From positions 62,001 to 126,000 of the forward strand of contig NZ_JAUYHK010000021.1 in NCBI RefSeq assembly GCF_030690045.1: a stretch of DNA of 64,000 nucleotides. The letters run 5' to 3'. Position numbers and translations under genes: made by a program. Shown one piece after another: positions 34,468 through 44,294 of this stretch; positions within the stretch are counted from its first letter, which is position 1; each line of letters starts with the position of its first letter. Under the pieces are notes generated by a model, which saw only the letters and a program-made list of their open reading frames with translations, made no database searches and was not told where the DNA came from. Source of the DNA: Thalassospira sp. Lineage in GTDB: Bacteria; Pseudomonadota; Alphaproteobacteria; Rhodospirillales; Thalassospiraceae.

Positions 34468-36024
34468 TTACTCCGCTGCAATGTCAAGCGCATGAGGCTT
34501 GAAATCATTGGGGAAATGGGTCAGCGCGCTCATCACCGGATAAGGCGTAAATCCGCCAAGCGCACAAAGCGATCCGAATTTCATGGTCTGGCACAGATCG
34601 GTCAGAAGGGCGATCTGGCGTTCGGGGTCTTCGCCACGGGCGATTTTATCGACCACCTCGGTCCCCCGGACCGATCCGATCCGGCAGGGGGTGCATTTGC
34701 CGCATGATTCAATGGCGCAAAATTCCATCGCAAACCGCGCCTGTTTCATCATATCGACACTGTCATCAAACACCACAATACCGGCATGACCAATCAGACC
34801 ATCGCGTTTGGCAAAGGCCTCGTAATCAAAGGGGGTATCAAACAGGTCGCGCGGGAAATACGCACCCAAAGGCCCGCCAACCTGCACGGCACGCACCGGT
34901 TTGCCGGTTGCGGTGCCGCCCGCAATATCATCGACAATTTCGCCCAGCGTCAGACCAAAGGCGGTTTCAAACAATCCGCCATATTTGACATTGCCGGCAA
35001 TCTGGATCGGAATTGTGCCGCGTGACCGACCCATGCCAAAATCGCGATAAAAATCCGCACCCTTATCCAGAATGACCGGGACCGAGCACAGCGATATCAC
35101 GTTGTTTACAACCGTCGGCTTGCCCAAAAATCCTTCATGGGCGGGTAGGGGGGGCTTGGCCCGCACAACGCCGCGTTTGCCTTCAAGACTGTTGAGAAGC
35201 GATGTTTCCTCACCACAAACATAGGCACCGGCCCCCATGCGGACTTCGATGTCAAACGCCTTGCCCGATCCCAGAACATCCGGCCCCAGAACCTTGTGGG
35301 CGCGGGCAATGTCGATGGCCTCTGTCATGATGCGGATCGCATCGGGGTATTCGGAACGGGTATAGACATATCCTTTGGTGGCGCCGGTGGCGATCCCGGC
35401 GATGATCATGCCTTCGATCAGAACAAACGGTTCGCCTTCCATGATCATGCGGTCGGCAAAGGTGCCGCTGTCGCCTTCATCGGCGTTGCAGACAATGTAT
35501 TTCTGATCGGCCGGAGCATCAGCGACGGTTTTCCATTTGATCCCGGTCGGGAACCCGGCCCCGCCACGACCGCGCAGGCCGGAATCGGTGACCTGTTGCA
35601 CAATATCGGCCGGATCAAGTTTCAGGGCCTTTTCAAGCCCGGCCCATCCGTCATGGGCGCGGTAATCCTCTGGCGATAGCGGATCAATAATACCGCAACG
35701 GGCAAAGGTCAGACGGGTTTGCTTTTTTAAAAACGGGATTTCTTCGGTTTTGCCAAGTGACAGGGGATGTTCCCCACCCGTTATAAACCCGGCGTCAAAC
35801 AGCGCATCCACATCATCCGGCGTCACCGGGCCATAGGCGATGCGCCCGTTATCGGTCGCAATTTCGACCATCGGTTCCAGCCAATACAGCCCGCGTGACC
35901 CGGTCCGGATCAGGGTAATGTCGATACCGCGCATATCGGCGGCTTTTGCGATGGCGGTGGCGACATCATCGGCCCCCAATGCGACCGATGCGGAATCAAG
36001 CGGGATGAAAATTTTAAGGCTCAT
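34468..36024 (-). CDS. fdsB: Formate dehydrogenase beta subunit (NuoF-like, FMN/NADH binding)
   Basis: Diaphorase subunit of the Fds complex, 518 residues. An N-terminal thioredoxin-like domain is fused to a NuoF-like part. Visible motifs are FMN-binding GRGGAGFPTGIKW near residue 150, the NADH/FMN segment GAGAYVCGEETSLLNSLEG near 250, and the 4Fe-4S motif ESCGKCTPCRIGSVRG near 440. It accepts electrons from FdsA and reduces NAD. Start overlaps fdsG stop by four bases. Confidence 0.96.
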   Translation of the reverse strand: MSLKIFIPLDSASVALGADDVATAIAKAADMRGIDITLIRTGSRGLYWLEPMVEIATDNGRIAYGPVTPDDVDALFDAGFITGGEHPLSLGKTEEIPFLKKQTRLTFARCGIIDPLSPEDYRAHDGWAGLEKALKLDPADIVQQVTDSGLRGRGGAGFPTGIKWKTVADAPADQKYIVCNADEGDSGTFADRMIMEGEPFVLIEGMIIAGIATGATKGYVYTRSEYPDAIRIMTEAIDIARAHKVLGPDVLGSGKAFDIEVRMGAGAYVCGEETSLLNSLEGKRGVVRAKPPLPAHEGFLGKPTVVNNVISLCSVPVILDKGADFYRDFGMGRSRGTIPIQIAGNVKYGGLFETAFGLTLGEIVDDIAGGTATGKPVRAVQVGGPLGAYFPRDLFDTPFDYEAFAKRDGLIGHAGIVVFDDSVDMMKQARFAMEFCAIESCGKCTPCRIGSVRGTEVVDKIARGEDPERQIALLTDLCQTMKFGSLCALGGFTPYPVMSALTHFPNDFKPHALDIAAE

Positions 36025-36500
36025 GACCGCACCTCTTTGATCATGCGATCAAGGCGGTCGTTATCAAGCCGGGCGACCAGTTTGCCATCGACCATGGCCG
36101 CAGGGGCGCAGGCGCATAATCCCAGACAATAAACCGGTTCGAGTGTGACCGATTGATCCGGGGTGGTTTCGGACCAGCCAATGCCCAGCTTGCGTTGGGC
36201 CTGATTGGCAATCGCATCGCCACCCATCGCCTGACAGGCTTCGGCCCGGCAGATTTTGATCACATGACGTCCGGGGGCATTATGGCGGAAATCATGATAA
36301 AAGCTGGCAACGCCGTGGACTTCGGCCCGGCTGAGATTAAGTTTTTTGGCAATGGTTTGCAGGGCACCTTCGGGAATGAACCCCCAGGTTTCCTGAACCT
36401 CGTGCAGGATCGGCAATAACGGGCCTTCAAGACCGGCCAGATCATCACAGATCGCCGTCACGCGGGTAGATATTTCCTCGACCGTCTGGGATAACGACAT
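36021..36500 (-). CDS. fdsG: Formate dehydrogenase gamma subunit (NuoE-like)
   Basis: A 159-residue thioredoxin-like 2Fe-2S subunit. The cluster ligands are Cys in ICRAEACQAMGG and in YCLGLCACAP, matching NuoE. A helical N-terminus precedes them. Met-Ser-Leu-Ser-Gln is the chosen start; an upstream Met five codons earlier lacks support. First gene of fdsGBA-delta-fdhD. Confidence 0.94.
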   Translation of the reverse strand: MSLSQTVEEISTRVTAICDDLAGLEGPLLPILHEVQETWGFIPEGALQTIAKKLNLSRAEVHGVASFYHDFRHNAPGRHVIKICRAEACQAMGGDAIANQAQRKLGIGWSETTPDQSVTLEPVYCLGLCACAPAAMVDGKLVARLDNDRLDRMIKEVRS

Positions 36501-36612
36501 GCAAGCCTCTCTCACTTGGGATCGTTTGAAATTATTTTTTATTCTGAATAGTGTCGGTTATGCGGGCCGACTGTTCAATAAAGCCATTCCGTTACGCGAT
36601 AGCGAAAACCTA

Positions 36613-37509
36613 TCAAAGGGCGGGTTCCGGTTCCGATATCCGTTGCGCTTCTTTTAACAGTGCAGAAATCAAGGGCGTAAAGGGTTCGCGGCGGGCCGCG
36701 ATCATTCCGACCAGATGTGCAGCATCGGGATGGGTGATCGGGATGGATTTAACCCGGTCCCGCATACCGAAACTTTCCACCATCTTGACGGGCATGATGG
36801 TCGCCCAATTGCCGGTTTGTACATGGGTAAACAGGGCAATCATCGAATCAGATTCCAGTGCCGGGCTGATCTTTGCGCCTGATTCCACAAGATGCTGATT
36901 GATGATGCGGCGATTTTGCATGTCGGGTGTTAGCAGGCATAACGGCAATTCAGCAGCTTCGCGCCATGTGATGCTATCACGATCCCCGATATCCTCAAAA
37001 TTGGATGTCACCAGATGATAACGTTCAACATAAAGCGGGATCGATGTCACCCGCCCCAATGGCTCGTTCGCAAGATAGGTAATCCCGACATCAATTTGCA
37101 GATCATCCAGCAATGCCTGAATTTCGACCGAGGTGCGCGACAGGATCGAAAATGTCACATCGGGATGTTTGAGACGAAACGGCGTGGTCAGTTCATGAAT
37201 CATCGCCAGTGCCGTCGGTATGACGGCAATCTGGACTTGCCCGGTCAGGCCGAACCGCATGGCGCGCATTTCATCGCGCATTGACCGGCTGCTGCCGACA
37301 ATATGACGGGCCCATTCCAGAACCCGTTCGCCTTCGGGGGTCAATCCCTGATACCGGGATCCGCGCCGGACCAAAATCACACCAAGATGGTCTTCAAGAT
37401 GGCGCAATGCACTGGAAAGGGTGGGCTGTGTGACCCCGCATTCTTCGGCGGCCCGGCCAAAATGCTGTTGGCGGGCAAGGACCATAAACATTTCTAGTTT
37501 GTCTATCAT
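36613..37509 (-). CDS. LysR-family regulator, probable FdsR
   Basis: A 298-residue LysR-type regulator: winged helix at residues 1-65 (FGRAAEECGVTQPTLSSALRHLEDHLGV) and a periplasmic-binding-like effector domain. It lies directly upstream of fdsG on the same strand, 112 bases away, and probably activates the formate dehydrogenase genes in response to formate or a related acid. Similar LysR genes (fdsR) sit next to fds operons elsewhere. Target and ligand are inference. Confidence 0.88.
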   Translation of the reverse strand: MIDKLEMFMVLARQQHFGRAAEECGVTQPTLSSALRHLEDHLGVILVRRGSRYQGLTPEGERVLEWARHIVGSSRSMRDEMRAMRFGLTGQVQIAVIPTALAMIHELTTPFRLKHPDVTFSILSRTSVEIQALLDDLQIDVGITYLANEPLGRVTSIPLYVERYHLVTSNFEDIGDRDSITWREAAELPLCLLTPDMQNRRIINQHLVESGAKISPALESDSMIALFTHVQTGNWATIMPVKMVESFGMRDRVKSIPITHPDAAHLVGMIAARREPFTPLISALLKEAQRISEPEPAL

Positions 37510-37641
37510 GGCGTATCAGGCACCGTTTAAAAGGCGGTTTTATATGGTTCTACGGGATGTCGTAAACGGGTGATGTCAGGCGGACAGGATAACCTGTTTT
37601 ACCAATTGTTTTGCAATAAACCGGATGAAAAACACAGCCGA

Positions 37642-37674
37642 CCAGAACGATCGGGAATTCCCCGACCGTTCTGG
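37642..37674 (-). terminator. Long imperfect hairpin, probable terminator of the carrier gene
   Basis: CCAGAACG.TCGGG pairs with CCCGA.CGTTCTGG, a 13-pair stem with one mismatch and a short loop. It lies 13 bases after the stop of the MFS gene and is followed on the minus strand by a TGTGTTTTT run. Confidence 0.65.
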
Positions 37675-37687
37675 CCAAAATATGTTT

Positions 37688-39430
37688 TCAGGCTTCGGAC
37701 GGTGCCTCGCGACCGGCTTGGGTCACTTTGGCATCGTCTTTTGCGGTTTCCATATAATGTTTGTCGGCAATGGGGCGTACCAGTGCATTTGCCACAAGGG
37801 CAATGACCAGCAAGGCTGCCATGGCATACATGGTGGTATTATAAAGGCTGGATGTCGGATCAATTGTTCCGGCCGGGGCGATTTCCATCAAACGGGCGAT
37901 GGTGACGGTTTTGGCCGCAACAAGCTGATCAAGCTGGGCAATGCCCGCCCCGAACTTTTCCTGAAACGCCGCAGGATCGACCTTGGATGCCAGATCCCGG
38001 ATCGAACTGGTAATTGAGGCATCCCGCAATTTTGTAATTGCGAGGGGGCCAAGAACACCGGCGGTACTCCATGCGGTCAGCAACCGGCCATGAATGCCCC
38101 CGACATATTTGGTGCCAAAAATATCGGCAAGATAGGCCGGAATGGTGGCAAAACCACCGCCATACATGGTGAAAATGATCATGGTCGCGGCATAGAACAT
38201 CACAAGCCATGTGACGACAGGATTGACGCTGATTTGTCCGGCGGCATAGGGGATCGACAGATACAGGACGATGCCAAGGACAAAAAACACATGATAGGTG
38301 TTCTTGCGGCCAATATAATCCGATGTCGAGGCCCAGAAGAACCGCCCGCACATGTTAAACACCGAAATCATGAAAACATAGGTGGCGGCAAAGCCGGAAT
38401 TGACGATCAGGGGCAATGTGCTGCCAAAGATTTCCGTCATCATGGTTTTGGCAACACCGATCACCCCGATTCCGGCGGTGACGTTAAAGCACAGAACAAT
38501 CCACAGCAGATAAAATTGCGGGGTTTTCAGGGCCTGATCGATATGGACATTGTTCTGCGTGATCATGCGGCGATTGGCTGCATCGGCAGTAGGGGGTGTC
38601 CAACCCGCAGGTTTCCAGCCTTCGCGTGGCACGCGATAGGAAAATGCGGCGATGATCATGATGATGAAATAGGCAATGCCGAGGGTCAGAAAGGTTCCTG
38701 CGGCCCCGGTATTGCCGGTTCCTGCAACATAGACACCGGCTTCCAGCGGGATCGGCATTGATGCCACCTGTGACGCACCGGCGACAACGACTTCGACCAT
38801 CTGGCCATTGAATTCGGCCATGCGGCGACCGCCTTCGGTCACCAGGCTGACGGCCCCTTCTGCCCCCAGATATTCAGGGGCCTTGAAAAAGACGCCCAGC
38901 AACCATTCCTTGATCGGGGTGGCGATCATCGCCCCGCCGCCAAAGCCCATGATTGCCATGCCGGTTGCCATGCCGCGCCGGTCAGGAAACCAGCGGATCA
39001 GGGTTGAAACCGGCGATACATAGCCAAGGCCAAGCCCGCAGCCGCCAATCACGCCATATCCCAGATACACCAGCCAAAGCTGATGGTTCATAATGCCAAG
39101 ACTGCCAATGATAAAGCCACCACCCCAGCAGAATGCGGCGACAACACCAACCATGCGCGGGCCAACTTCTTCAAGCCATTTACCGGCAAAAGCGGCAGAC
39201 AGGCCCAAAAAGACAATGGCGACAGAAAAAATCCAGACGACCGATTGCAGGCCCCAATCGCCCGACGATGCGGCGACAACCCCGAATTCCTTGATCAGGG
39301 GCGGGTTGAAAATGCTCCATGCATAGACAGAACCGATACAAAGATGAATGGCGATGGAGGCTGGTGGTACTTTCCAGCGATTGAAATCGTCATCTGCGAC
39401 GATGTGTTGTTTCTTGAGGCGATCAAACAT
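37688..39430 (-). CDS. Oxalate/formate antiporter-family MFS transporter
   Basis: A 580-residue major facilitator with about 12 membrane segments and an OFA-family start (NRWKVPPASIAIHLCIGSVYAWSIF). The GRFFWASTSDYIGRKNTY loop lies between the halves, and the long hydrophilic insertion near residues 210-290 and extended C-terminus make it longer than OxlT. Its place beside the formate dehydrogenase genes suggests formate or another short carboxylate as substrate, but OFA members also carry other monocarboxylates. A sigma-54 promoter upstream, 196-211 bases before the start, suggests control by the neighbouring NtrC-type pair. Confidence 0.88.
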   Translation of the reverse strand: MFDRLKKQHIVADDDFNRWKVPPASIAIHLCIGSVYAWSIFNPPLIKEFGVVAASSGDWGLQSVVWIFSVAIVFLGLSAAFAGKWLEEVGPRMVGVVAAFCWGGGFIIGSLGIMNHQLWLVYLGYGVIGGCGLGLGYVSPVSTLIRWFPDRRGMATGMAIMGFGGGAMIATPIKEWLLGVFFKAPEYLGAEGAVSLVTEGGRRMAEFNGQMVEVVVAGASQVASMPIPLEAGVYVAGTGNTGAAGTFLTLGIAYFIIMIIAAFSYRVPREGWKPAGWTPPTADAANRRMITQNNVHIDQALKTPQFYLLWIVLCFNVTAGIGVIGVAKTMMTEIFGSTLPLIVNSGFAATYVFMISVFNMCGRFFWASTSDYIGRKNTYHVFFVLGIVLYLSIPYAAGQISVNPVVTWLVMFYAATMIIFTMYGGGFATIPAYLADIFGTKYVGGIHGRLLTAWSTAGVLGPLAITKLRDASITSSIRDLASKVDPAAFQEKFGAGIAQLDQLVAAKTVTIARLMEIAPAGTIDPTSSLYNTTMYAMAALLVIALVANALVRPIADKHYMETAKDDAKVTQAGREAPSEA

Positions 39431-39625
39431 GTAGTCCTCCCGATATTTTGTTTTTCAACTCTTCAGGGTCGATCCGTTCAAATCCTCAAAGGTCCATTTT
39501 TGTGGTCCCCAAAACGATTTTATGTCTGATTCGGAAGGTGTTTTTGCTGCGTCGCAAAATCAAAGGTTGCAGTCGCACACAATGAGGCAGGGTAGATCAA
39601 GCCCCCGGATCAGACATGATCAGGC

Positions 39626-39641
39626 AGCAAACATCATGCCA
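39626..39641 (-). promoter_or_regulatory. Sigma-54 (-24/-12) promoter for the MFS carrier
   Basis: On the minus strand TGGCATGATGTTTGCT matches the sigma-54 pattern TGGCAYG-N4-TTGCW exactly. It points toward the OFA-type carrier and predicts a leader of about 185 bases. Two palindromes lie 55-124 bases upstream of it, where NtrC-type activators bind. The adjacent regulator has the sigma-54-contact motif GAFTGA. Confidence 0.75.
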
Positions 39642-39695
39642 TTCAATGTTTTGGGCGGTTTTCTGGAATATTGTCGGGGAGGGGTTGGTGGAATT

Positions 39696-39708
39696 GGACA
39701 AAATGTCC
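39696..39708. promoter_or_regulatory. Upstream activator site 1 (proximal palindrome)
   Basis: GGACAAAATGTCC, a GGACA-AAA-TGTCC palindrome, occurs here and again 42 bases further on, about four helical turns. Both lie upstream of the sigma-54 promoter and just past the kinase stop. They are the likely binding sites of the NtrC-type regulator encoded next door. Confidence 0.65.
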
Positions 39709-39737
39709 AAATTCAACCTGAGATTTTATTTTCGGAT

Positions 39738-39750
39738 GGACAAAATGTCC
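39738..39750. promoter_or_regulatory. Upstream activator site 2 (distal palindrome)
   Basis: Second exact copy of GGACAAAATGTCC, 42 bases from the first centre to centre and about 100 bases upstream of the -24 element. The exact repetition and helical phasing support cooperative binding of two activator dimers. Confidence 0.65.
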
Positions 39751-39765
39751 TGGTTTGTGCGGGGC

Positions 39766-41790
39766 TCAACTTGCCTCGGGCAGCCAGATTGTGAATGTCG
39801 TTCCCTGATCGGGGGTGCTGGTAACGGAAAAATCGCCGCCTTGTCGGTCGATCAGGGTTCTGCTGATGGAGAGGCCAAGGCCCGTACCTTCGCGCCGTTT
39901 GGTGGTGAAGAACGGATCGAAAATCCTTTCCAGTGTTTCGGGCGTCATGCCGGTGCCCGTATCACGGACTTCGATGATCACACCCCGATGTCCTTTGCGG
40001 TCTTCGTCGTAATCGCGCAATGTCAGTTTGCCCGGTTCGGGCATGGCGTGAACGGCATTGACAATCAGATTGACCAGAACCTGTTGCAGTTCGGTGCGAT
40101 TCATCAACACAAGCCGTGTTGCGCGATGATCAAAAACAACATCAATTTCTCCACGGGTCAAAAGATGCTGAACCAGCGGCATGCAATCCCTGATGACATT
40201 GGCGGGAACATGCCGTTCGACATAACCGGCATATTCTTCGGGCCGGGCAAATTGCAAAAGTTTGGTCACGATCAGGGCGATGCGCGTGACCTGTTCATCA
40301 ATCAGGCGAAATTCGGTGCTGGCGATATCGGCGCGATCACCCAGCAAGCTGTGCATGACCTCCAGATTGCCCTGCAAGACGGCGATGGGGTTATTGATTT
40401 CATGCGCGACACCGGCGGTAATTTCGCCAATTGCCGCCAGTTTTTCGGACATGATCAATTGTTTGGTCGTGGTTTCCAGTTGCCGGTTGGCTTGTTGCAA
40501 TTCCCTGGTACGTTCATCAACACGGGTATTTAACTGTTCGTTCCATGTCCTTAATGCCCGGTCGCGTTCCTGAACCTGTTCCAGCAAATCATCCAGATGC
40601 ACCGCGACGCGGGTAATTTCATCGCGGGCCAGCGTCAGGCCGGTTCGGGCACCGAGATCGCCGCTTTCGACCTTGGCGATGGTCTGTGTCATGCGTTCAA
40701 GCGGCTTGAAAATACCCCGTGCCCAGCGCAGGAATAACGGAACAGTAAAGATTGTGACGGCTAGAAATGCCGCAATGATCATCAACAGGGTTTCATTTTT
40801 TGTCTGGCGAAAGGGGGCCTCAAGAAAACCGACATACAACATGCCGACCCGCGTGCCAAAACTGTCGATGATCGGCTCGTAGGCCGATATATACCAGTCA
40901 TTGACGACAAAGGCGCGATCCAGCCAGACGCGACCCTGCCCCAGAACGGTGTCACGTACCACTGCTGAAACCCGTGTACCCAAAGCCCGCCGGTCTTCAA
41001 ACAGGCGGACATTGGTGCTGATGCGGACATCATCAAGAAACAGGGTTGCGGTGCCCTGACTGCCTTCCGGAAGGCTGGCCTTGCGGTAGACCAGATCATT
41101 GATGGTATCAATGAAAACAAGATTTTGGTTCAGTAAAATCCCGCCGATCAGGACAGCTTGCCTGCCATCTGAAAGCCTTACCGGGCTTGCGGAATGCACG
41201 ACCATGCCACGGGTTTCGCTTTTGCGGCTTGTGGGAACGGCATTGGGTGTGAGAACCAGATCAAGTCGGGCCCGTTCTGCCAAATCCGGGGAAATTGCAG
41301 CCAGATCGTTATCTTCAAAAATATCAATGGCGGTGGTGGCTGTGCCGTCAAGGGCCGTGGCAATAACCGGCCAGTTCATATTTGCGTCGGGTTGGGCCCC
41401 AAAGGGCGAGGCTGCGCCAATTGTGCCATCCCGATCCGTTATATAAAGAAAATCAAGGCCCAGTTTTTTGCGGTTTTCTTCCAGCAGGATTGCCAGTTTT
41501 CCGGGGTCTTTGGTATCCATCACATTCCGAAAGGACACGGACTGGCCCAGTGACCTGATATGTTCCCCGGTATTGTCCAGAATATGGCTGACATATTGAT
41601 GGGCGATGGTCAGATCGCCATTGACCTTCGAGATCAGCAGGCTGTCAAATTTGGTGTTCCAGCGGGCCATCATGACGCCCAGCAACAATGGCAATATCAC
41701 CAGTGTTGGCAACAGGGCAATCGCCAGCAGGCGAAAGCGGACGGATCGCCGTTCTCCGGAAAAGATATTGTTTTTCAATAATTCAATCAT
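39766..41790 (-). CDS. Membrane sensor histidine kinase (Cache-type sensor, HAMP)
   Basis: A 674-residue kinase: membrane segment at residues 20-42, a large periplasmic Cache-like sensor (about 43-330), a second membrane segment (334-354), HAMP (355-405), a short coiled coil, and the HisKA box with the phosphorylated His at residue 463 (GVAHEINNPIA). The ATP-binding domain follows, with NAVHA, DTGTGM and GTGLGLSIS. The layout is that of DctB-like kinases. It overlaps the response-regulator gene by eight bases. The sensed molecule is probably a small carboxylate, since the pair seems to control the OFA-type carrier; that is inference. Confidence 0.93.
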   Translation of the reverse strand: MIELLKNNIFSGERRSVRFRLLAIALLPTLVILPLLLGVMMARWNTKFDSLLISKVNGDLTIAHQYVSHILDNTGEHIRSLGQSVSFRNVMDTKDPGKLAILLEENRKKLGLDFLYITDRDGTIGAASPFGAQPDANMNWPVIATALDGTATTAIDIFEDNDLAAISPDLAERARLDLVLTPNAVPTSRKSETRGMVVHSASPVRLSDGRQAVLIGGILLNQNLVFIDTINDLVYRKASLPEGSQGTATLFLDDVRISTNVRLFEDRRALGTRVSAVVRDTVLGQGRVWLDRAFVVNDWYISAYEPIIDSFGTRVGMLYVGFLEAPFRQTKNETLLMIIAAFLAVTIFTVPLFLRWARGIFKPLERMTQTIAKVESGDLGARTGLTLARDEITRVAVHLDDLLEQVQERDRALRTWNEQLNTRVDERTRELQQANRQLETTTKQLIMSEKLAAIGEITAGVAHEINNPIAVLQGNLEVMHSLLGDRADIASTEFRLIDEQVTRIALIVTKLLQFARPEEYAGYVERHVPANVIRDCMPLVQHLLTRGEIDVVFDHRATRLVLMNRTELQQVLVNLIVNAVHAMPEPGKLTLRDYDEDRKGHRGVIIEVRDTGTGMTPETLERIFDPFFTTKRREGTGLGLSISRTLIDRQGGDFSVTSTPDQGTTFTIWLPEAS

Positions 41791-43180
41791 TCCATGCCGC
41801 GCATTTGCGGTCGATGGTTTTGCGCGATATTCCCAACCGGCGGGCGGCCTCGCTGCGATTGCCATCGGTTTTTAACAACATGGTCATGATGTGACGCCGT
41901 TCGACATCTTCCAGTGTTTCGACCGGTTCGTCGTTGTTTTGACCAGAAAGGGACTGTTTGCGAAATTCGACCGGAAATTTGCCAAGGATCAGGGATCGTT
42001 CGATCAGATTGCGCAATTCGCGCACATTGCCGGGCCAGTCATAGGCGGCCAGTCCGGCCTGAACCGAACCGTCAATCAGGACAGGTGGCATGCCAAGCTG
42101 TTTGGACAGTTTCGCCATAAACAGTTTGGCCAGTTCAAGCGAATCATCACCGCGCTGGCGCAGGGGCGGCATGGCAATTTGCATGACATTGATGCGATAA
42201 AACAAATCGGCACGAAACCGACCTTTTTCGACTTCCTGTTCCAGATTGGCATTGGTGGCAAAGACAAAACGCAGATCAACCGGGACTTCGCGTTCCGATC
42301 CGACAGGCCGGATGCGCCGGTCTTCGATGGCGCGCAGCAACTTGCTTTGGGTGGCAAAGGGTAATTCGGCAATTTCATCCAGAAACAATGTCCCGCCCTG
42401 TGCATGCATGAACAGGCCGTCGCGTGCCGATTGCGCCCCGGTAAAGGCACCTTTCAGATGGCCAAACAATTCCGCCTCGATCATATCGGTGGGAATTGCT
42501 GCGCAATTGACGGGGACAAACGGCTTTTGGGCGCGGTCTGACAAGGCGTGGATCGACCGGGCGGTGACTTCCTTGCCAGTGCCGGATTCACCCGAAATCA
42601 GGATGGTGGTGGGCAAATGGGCGACCCGTGAAATCGTATCGCGGACCTCCTGAATTTCTGGTGAAAACCCGATCAGTTTGTCGCGCAACAAAACATGGTC
42701 GGAGGTTGCCTGCAATTCGTGGCGCAAGACATAATTTTCACTGCGTAACTGCATACGATCCAGACAGCGCGCGACCGCATTCAAAAGCTGGTTGGAGCGA
42801 AATGGCTTGAGGACAAAATCAACCGCCCCGGCCCGCAGGGCCTTGATCGCGGTGTCAAGATCGGCATAGGCCGTCATCAGGATGGCATCGGCGAAAAAAC
42901 CGATCTTGCGTTGTTCGGCAAGCCATTCTACACCGGTTTTTCCGGGCATGATGTTATCAAGGATCACGACATCATAATGATTGGCATCAAGCTTGCGCGA
43001 GGCGTCGGCGGCATCGGATGCTTCTTCAAGATGTTTGCAGCGCGGGCCAAGGGTTCGGACCAGAAAATTGCGCATTCCCGGTTCATCATCGACAATCAGG
43101 ATGGATGCCTGCGCCAGCCAGGGACCAAATTCCGGTCCGGTTGCTGTCTCGGCAATCTTGCCTGGCGCGGTCGATCTCAT
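41783..43180 (-). CDS. NtrC-family sigma-54-dependent response regulator
   Basis: A 465-residue activator. Receiver domain about residues 25-140 with the phosphorylated Asp75 (VVILDNIMPG) and Lys in VLKPF. The central AAA+ domain has Walker A GESGTGKE at 197-204 and the sigma-54-contact loop GAFTGA at 244-249, plus LFLDEIAEL. The C-terminal Fis-type helix-turn-helix is RSEAARRLGISRKTIDRK. It is cotranslated with the sensor kinase. The likely target is the sigma-54 promoter at 39626-39641. Confidence 0.95.
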   Translation of the reverse strand: MRSTAPGKIAETATGPEFGPWLAQASILIVDDEPGMRNFLVRTLGPRCKHLEEASDAADASRKLDANHYDVVILDNIMPGKTGVEWLAEQRKIGFFADAILMTAYADLDTAIKALRAGAVDFVLKPFRSNQLLNAVARCLDRMQLRSENYVLRHELQATSDHVLLRDKLIGFSPEIQEVRDTISRVAHLPTTILISGESGTGKEVTARSIHALSDRAQKPFVPVNCAAIPTDMIEAELFGHLKGAFTGAQSARDGLFMHAQGGTLFLDEIAELPFATQSKLLRAIEDRRIRPVGSEREVPVDLRFVFATNANLEQEVEKGRFRADLFYRINVMQIAMPPLRQRGDDSLELAKLFMAKLSKQLGMPPVLIDGSVQAGLAAYDWPGNVRELRNLIERSLILGKFPVEFRKQSLSGQNNDEPVETLEDVERRHIMTMLLKTDGNRSEAARRLGISRKTIDRKCAAWND

Positions 43181-43270
43181 GGCGTTCCTCCGATGATATG
43201 ATTTTTCTTGTTTGAGGGCAGCTTAGATGAGTCTCGCCTGAAATGTAAAATGATCAAGCAATCAGGATGA

Positions 43271-44182
43271 TTATTCCATCAGCCCGGTTGCGGCGTGATC
43301 GCGCAATTGCCGGTGCAAAAAGTCAACAAACAGCCGGACCTTGGCTGACAGATTATGACGTTCGGGATAGACAGCATAAATATCGGTATCAAGCTGGGCG
43401 TATTTCGGCAGGACAAGTGCCAGCCGCCCGGCATGAACATGGCGGGCGATATCCCATTCGGACCGCAACATGATGCCATGCCCGTCCAGCACCCATTTCA
43501 GGGCGATTTCGCCGTCATTGCTGCTGAGTGTGCCGCGTACCTTCACACTTTCGGTCTGTGTTCCGCGCTGGAGGCGCCATAAATCATAACTTTCGGTATC
43601 CTGACGCAGGATGATGCAATTGTGACCGGTAAGGTCGGTCAGGCGTTTGGGGGTGCCGGCCTGTTCAAGATAGGACGGGGCCGCGCATAAAAAACGCCGG
43701 TTGCGGTGCAGTTTGCGCGCCGTCAGGCGGTTGTTGGGCAGGCCACCAAACCAGATGCCAAGATCAAATCCTTGTTCAACCAGATTGATCGGCGCATCGG
43801 TCAGGACCAGTTGCACCTCGACATCCGGGTAACGCCGGTAAAATTCCGATATTACCGGGGCGACATATTCGCGCCCGAACCCGAATGTCGCATTGACCCG
43901 CAGCAACCCGGCGGGGTTTTGCCGCGCCGTGGACAGGCGTTGCTCGATCTCGTCGATCTCGTGCATGATTTTGACGGCACTTTGGTAATAGGCCTCGCCC
44001 TCGCCGGTCAGGCTGACGCGGCGCGTGGTGCGGTTCATCAACCGCACACCCAGCCGGTCTTCGAGTTTCGCCAGCCTTTTGCTGATGGCAGGCGGCGACA
44101 GGTTCAGTTCAAGGGCGGCGGCGGACAAATTGCCCTTGCGCGCCAGCAAGACAAAAAAGGCAAGGTCGCTGTCTGTGGCCAT
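43271..44182 (-). CDS. LysR-family transcriptional regulator
   Basis: A 303-residue LysR-type regulator with the helix-turn-helix near residues 18-45 (NLSAAALELNLSPPAISKRLAKLEDRLGVRLMNRTTRRVSLT spans the domain in pieces) and the effector-binding domain after it. The Met-Ala-Thr start has an AGG-TTAAAA spacing; a Met six codons earlier is possible. It is divergent from two tartrate/malate dehydrogenase-like genes across 112 AT-rich bases and likely controls them. This resembles the ttuA-ttuC and dmlR-dmlA arrangements. Confidence 0.88.
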   Translation of the reverse strand: MATDSDLAFFVLLARKGNLSAAALELNLSPPAISKRLAKLEDRLGVRLMNRTTRRVSLTGEGEAYYQSAVKIMHEIDEIEQRLSTARQNPAGLLRVNATFGFGREYVAPVISEFYRRYPDVEVQLVLTDAPINLVEQGFDLGIWFGGLPNNRLTARKLHRNRRFLCAAPSYLEQAGTPKRLTDLTGHNCIILRQDTESYDLWRLQRGTQTESVKVRGTLSSNDGEIALKWVLDGHGIMLRSEWDIARHVHAGRLALVLPKYAQLDTDIYAVYPERHNLSAKVRLFVDFLHRQLRDHAATGLME

Positions 44183-44294
44183 TTTTAACCTGTGCGACAT
44201 AATGAAATAAATAATCGGAAATTATACTGATTCGATAAAAAATATACAGTGCAAATGATCAATTGTTTTGCGTCCAAATACGGGATTGTAGCTT

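Noticed and set aside
39696-39750. Repeated palindromes as a start of a CRISPR array
   Set aside because: Only two short copies with 29 bases between them, in promoter position; no further repeats and no cas genes.
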